A DNA stretch of 64,000 bases, from positions 1-64,000 of the forward strand of contig JACPAV010000003.1 in the NCBI GenBank assembly GCA_016180645.1, read 5' to 3'. The notes below the pieces were generated by a model. That model was not told the DNA's origin. It saw nothing but the letters and a program-made list of their open reading frames with translations, and made no database searches. Source of the DNA: Nitrospirota bacterium. GTDB taxonomy: Bacteria; JACPQY01. Position numbers and translations under genes: made by a program. Positions 62,853 through 64,000 of this stretch are shown in pieces (the first letter of the stretch is position 1; every line of letters begins with the position of its first letter).

Positions 62853-64000
62853 ATGAGAAAACTCACATCCCGTCTTGGCTTAATCCTATTTACCGCATTC
62901 CTGCTGGGCATCGGATGCGCGGAGAAGGAGAAAACCGGCGGCCTCGCCCCCTCGAAGGGCGCGGTCATCGTCACAACGGATTTCGGCGGAAGCGGAACCG
63001 TGGCCTCGCTGAGCCTCGGTCCCGACCCCGCCCTTTGGAGCCTGAGCGACAAGCTCGAACTGGTCTCCAGCGATCCTACGGTCCGCGTTTTCGGGTCGAG
63101 GGTCTACGTGATCAATCGTTTCGGAGCCGACAACATTCAGTTGCTCGACCCGAACAACAATTATCTCACCGCCGGTCAATACTCCATCGGCAAAGGGGCC
63201 AATCCGCATGATATCCTTGAGCTCAGCGCGACGAAGGCTTACGTCACGCGGTTCGAGCCACCCTACGATGACATCCTGATCGTGAATCCGACCACCGGAG
63301 ATGAGCTGGGTACGATTTCCCTCAAGGGGGTGTCCGGTCTCAACAAAACGTCCACGCCCCGACCGCACCAGATGATCAAGGTGGACGACCGGGTCTACGT
63401 GATCCTTCAGAATCTCGACAGTGCTTTTTCGGAGACGGGGAACAGCCTCCTGGCCGTCATCGATCCGGCGTCGGATGCCCTGATCGATGCGGATCCTGCC
63501 ACTCCCGAAATCGATACCATCGACCTCGGACTCAAGAACGCGAGTGGAAATGCCCTCTACAAAGATGAGGTCTTCATCGCCGGGGCGGGCGACTACCTCG
63601 CTCAGAATCCGGCGGCGGAAGCCGGCGTCGTGGCGGTGAATGTAAAGACGCATGCCGTTCGCACGATCATCGGCGGTGCCGCGCTTTCCGGAAGACCGGG
63701 AGAGGATTTGGCCGTCACGGAGTCCGGCCGAGGTTATCTCGCCGTTACCGATTCCGCCTACCCTGCAACGTTCAAACCGTCCCTTCTGGAATTCGACGCC
63801 GCGACAGGATCCTTGGGCGCGGCCATATACACGGGCAGCTCGACGGCCTCCGCCCTTCAGTCGTTCGAATTGGACAGCCGAGGCCACCTCTTGATCCTGG
63901 ACCGCGATCCCGCGAACCCCGGGGTGGTGGTTGTGGACACGAAAACCCGCGCCACCATTGGGGATCGGTTTCCCACAAGCATTCCCCCGGCCGCCATCGC
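62853..64000 (+). CDS. Lipoprotein with beta-propeller character (partial, runs off window)
   Basis: At least 382 residues, open to the right edge. The signal peptide ends in a lipobox (LLGIGC near 17-22). The remainder has repeated strands with VIDP, VVAVNVKTHAV and VVVVDTKTRA, resembling YncE/quinoprotein-type propeller blades. A good Shine-Dalgarno AAAGGAG lies 8 bases before the ATG. Following the B12 genes by 43 bases, it may be transcribed with them and bind cobinamide or heme-like ligands at the surface; that is speculation. Confidence 0.75.
   Translation, partial: MRKLTSRLGLILFTAFLLGIGCAEKEKTGGLAPSKGAVIVTTDFGGSGTVASLSLGPDPALWSLSDKLELVSSDPTVRVFGSRVYVINRFGADNIQLLDPNNNYLTAGQYSIGKGANPHDILELSATKAYVTRFEPPYDDILIVNPTTGDELGTISLKGVSGLNKTSTPRPHQMIKVDDRVYVILQNLDSAFSETGNSLLAVIDPASDALIDADPATPEIDTIDLGLKNASGNALYKDEVFIAGAGDYLAQNPAAEAGVVAVNVKTHAVRTIIGGAALSGRPGEDLAVTESGRGYLAVTDSAYPATFKPSLLEFDAATGSLGAAIYTGSSTASALQSFELDSRGHLLILDRDPANPGVVVVDTKTRATIGDRFPTSIPPAAI

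Overview
The window is GC-rich DNA from a diderm (Gram-negative) bacterium: it carries TonB-dependent receptors, an OprB-type porin, OmpA domains, lipoproteins, and periplasmic peptidoglycan trimming enzymes. Shine-Dalgarno sites are good in many operons, but several operon-leading genes have a -10 box only 7-11 bases before the start codon. No rRNA, tRNA, CRISPR array, phage or transposase gene was seen. The lineage cannot be fixed from the window. The domain content (large Ig/NHL/kelch lipoprotein, methylmalonyl-CoA pathway, c-di-GMP enzymes) would fit a deltaproteobacterium-like or candidate phylum, which is inference only.

Layout. 1-426: no gene, but a REPIN-like pair of palindromes and a 189-bp element with 24-bp inverted ends. 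427-9600 (all minus): cysteine synthase, uvrA and a stand-alone 5'-nuclease in one overlapping operon, then an MBL hydrolase and a retropepsin-like protease, then a SIR2-HerA anti-phage module that looks less GC-rich. 9757-19227: acyl-CoA carboxylase carboxyltransferase with a beta-keto acid cleavage enzyme (minus), a divergent HD-GYP/GGDEF c-di-GMP pair, then FmdB, biotin carboxylase, biotin carrier and methylmalonyl-CoA mutase catalytic subunit (plus). 19228-24440: an unknown lipoprotein, a candidate defence pair (AAA ATPase plus small partner), and two unknown membrane-linked proteins. 24695-33484: a giant lipoprotein of about 2930 residues with three predicted six-bladed propellers. 33819-35633: a barrel protein with two OmpA domains.

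35763-50856 is an iron-acquisition island of two minus-strand operons preceded by Fur boxes. The first is a P19-type system: FTR1 permease, P19, porin, DUF2318 protein, two ABC permeases and an ATPase. The second holds an FTR1 permease, DUF4856 lipoprotein, imelysin, fatty-acid-hydroxylase-like membrane protein, TonB receptor and a Bfd-like protein missing two cluster cysteines. A small Cys-rich protein sits just upstream under its own Fur-boxed promoter.

51032-57012: a Csd6-like L,D-transpeptidase-fold protein and a Csd4-like carboxypeptidase (peptidoglycan trimming, cell shape), facing a flippase-like protein and a membrane-anchored metallophosphoesterase. 57147-62809: a cobalamin riboswitch with a textbook terminator controlling btuB-btuF-cobU-cobT-cobS, which supplies the cofactor used by the mutase at 17563. 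The window ends inside a lipoprotein with beta-propeller character.
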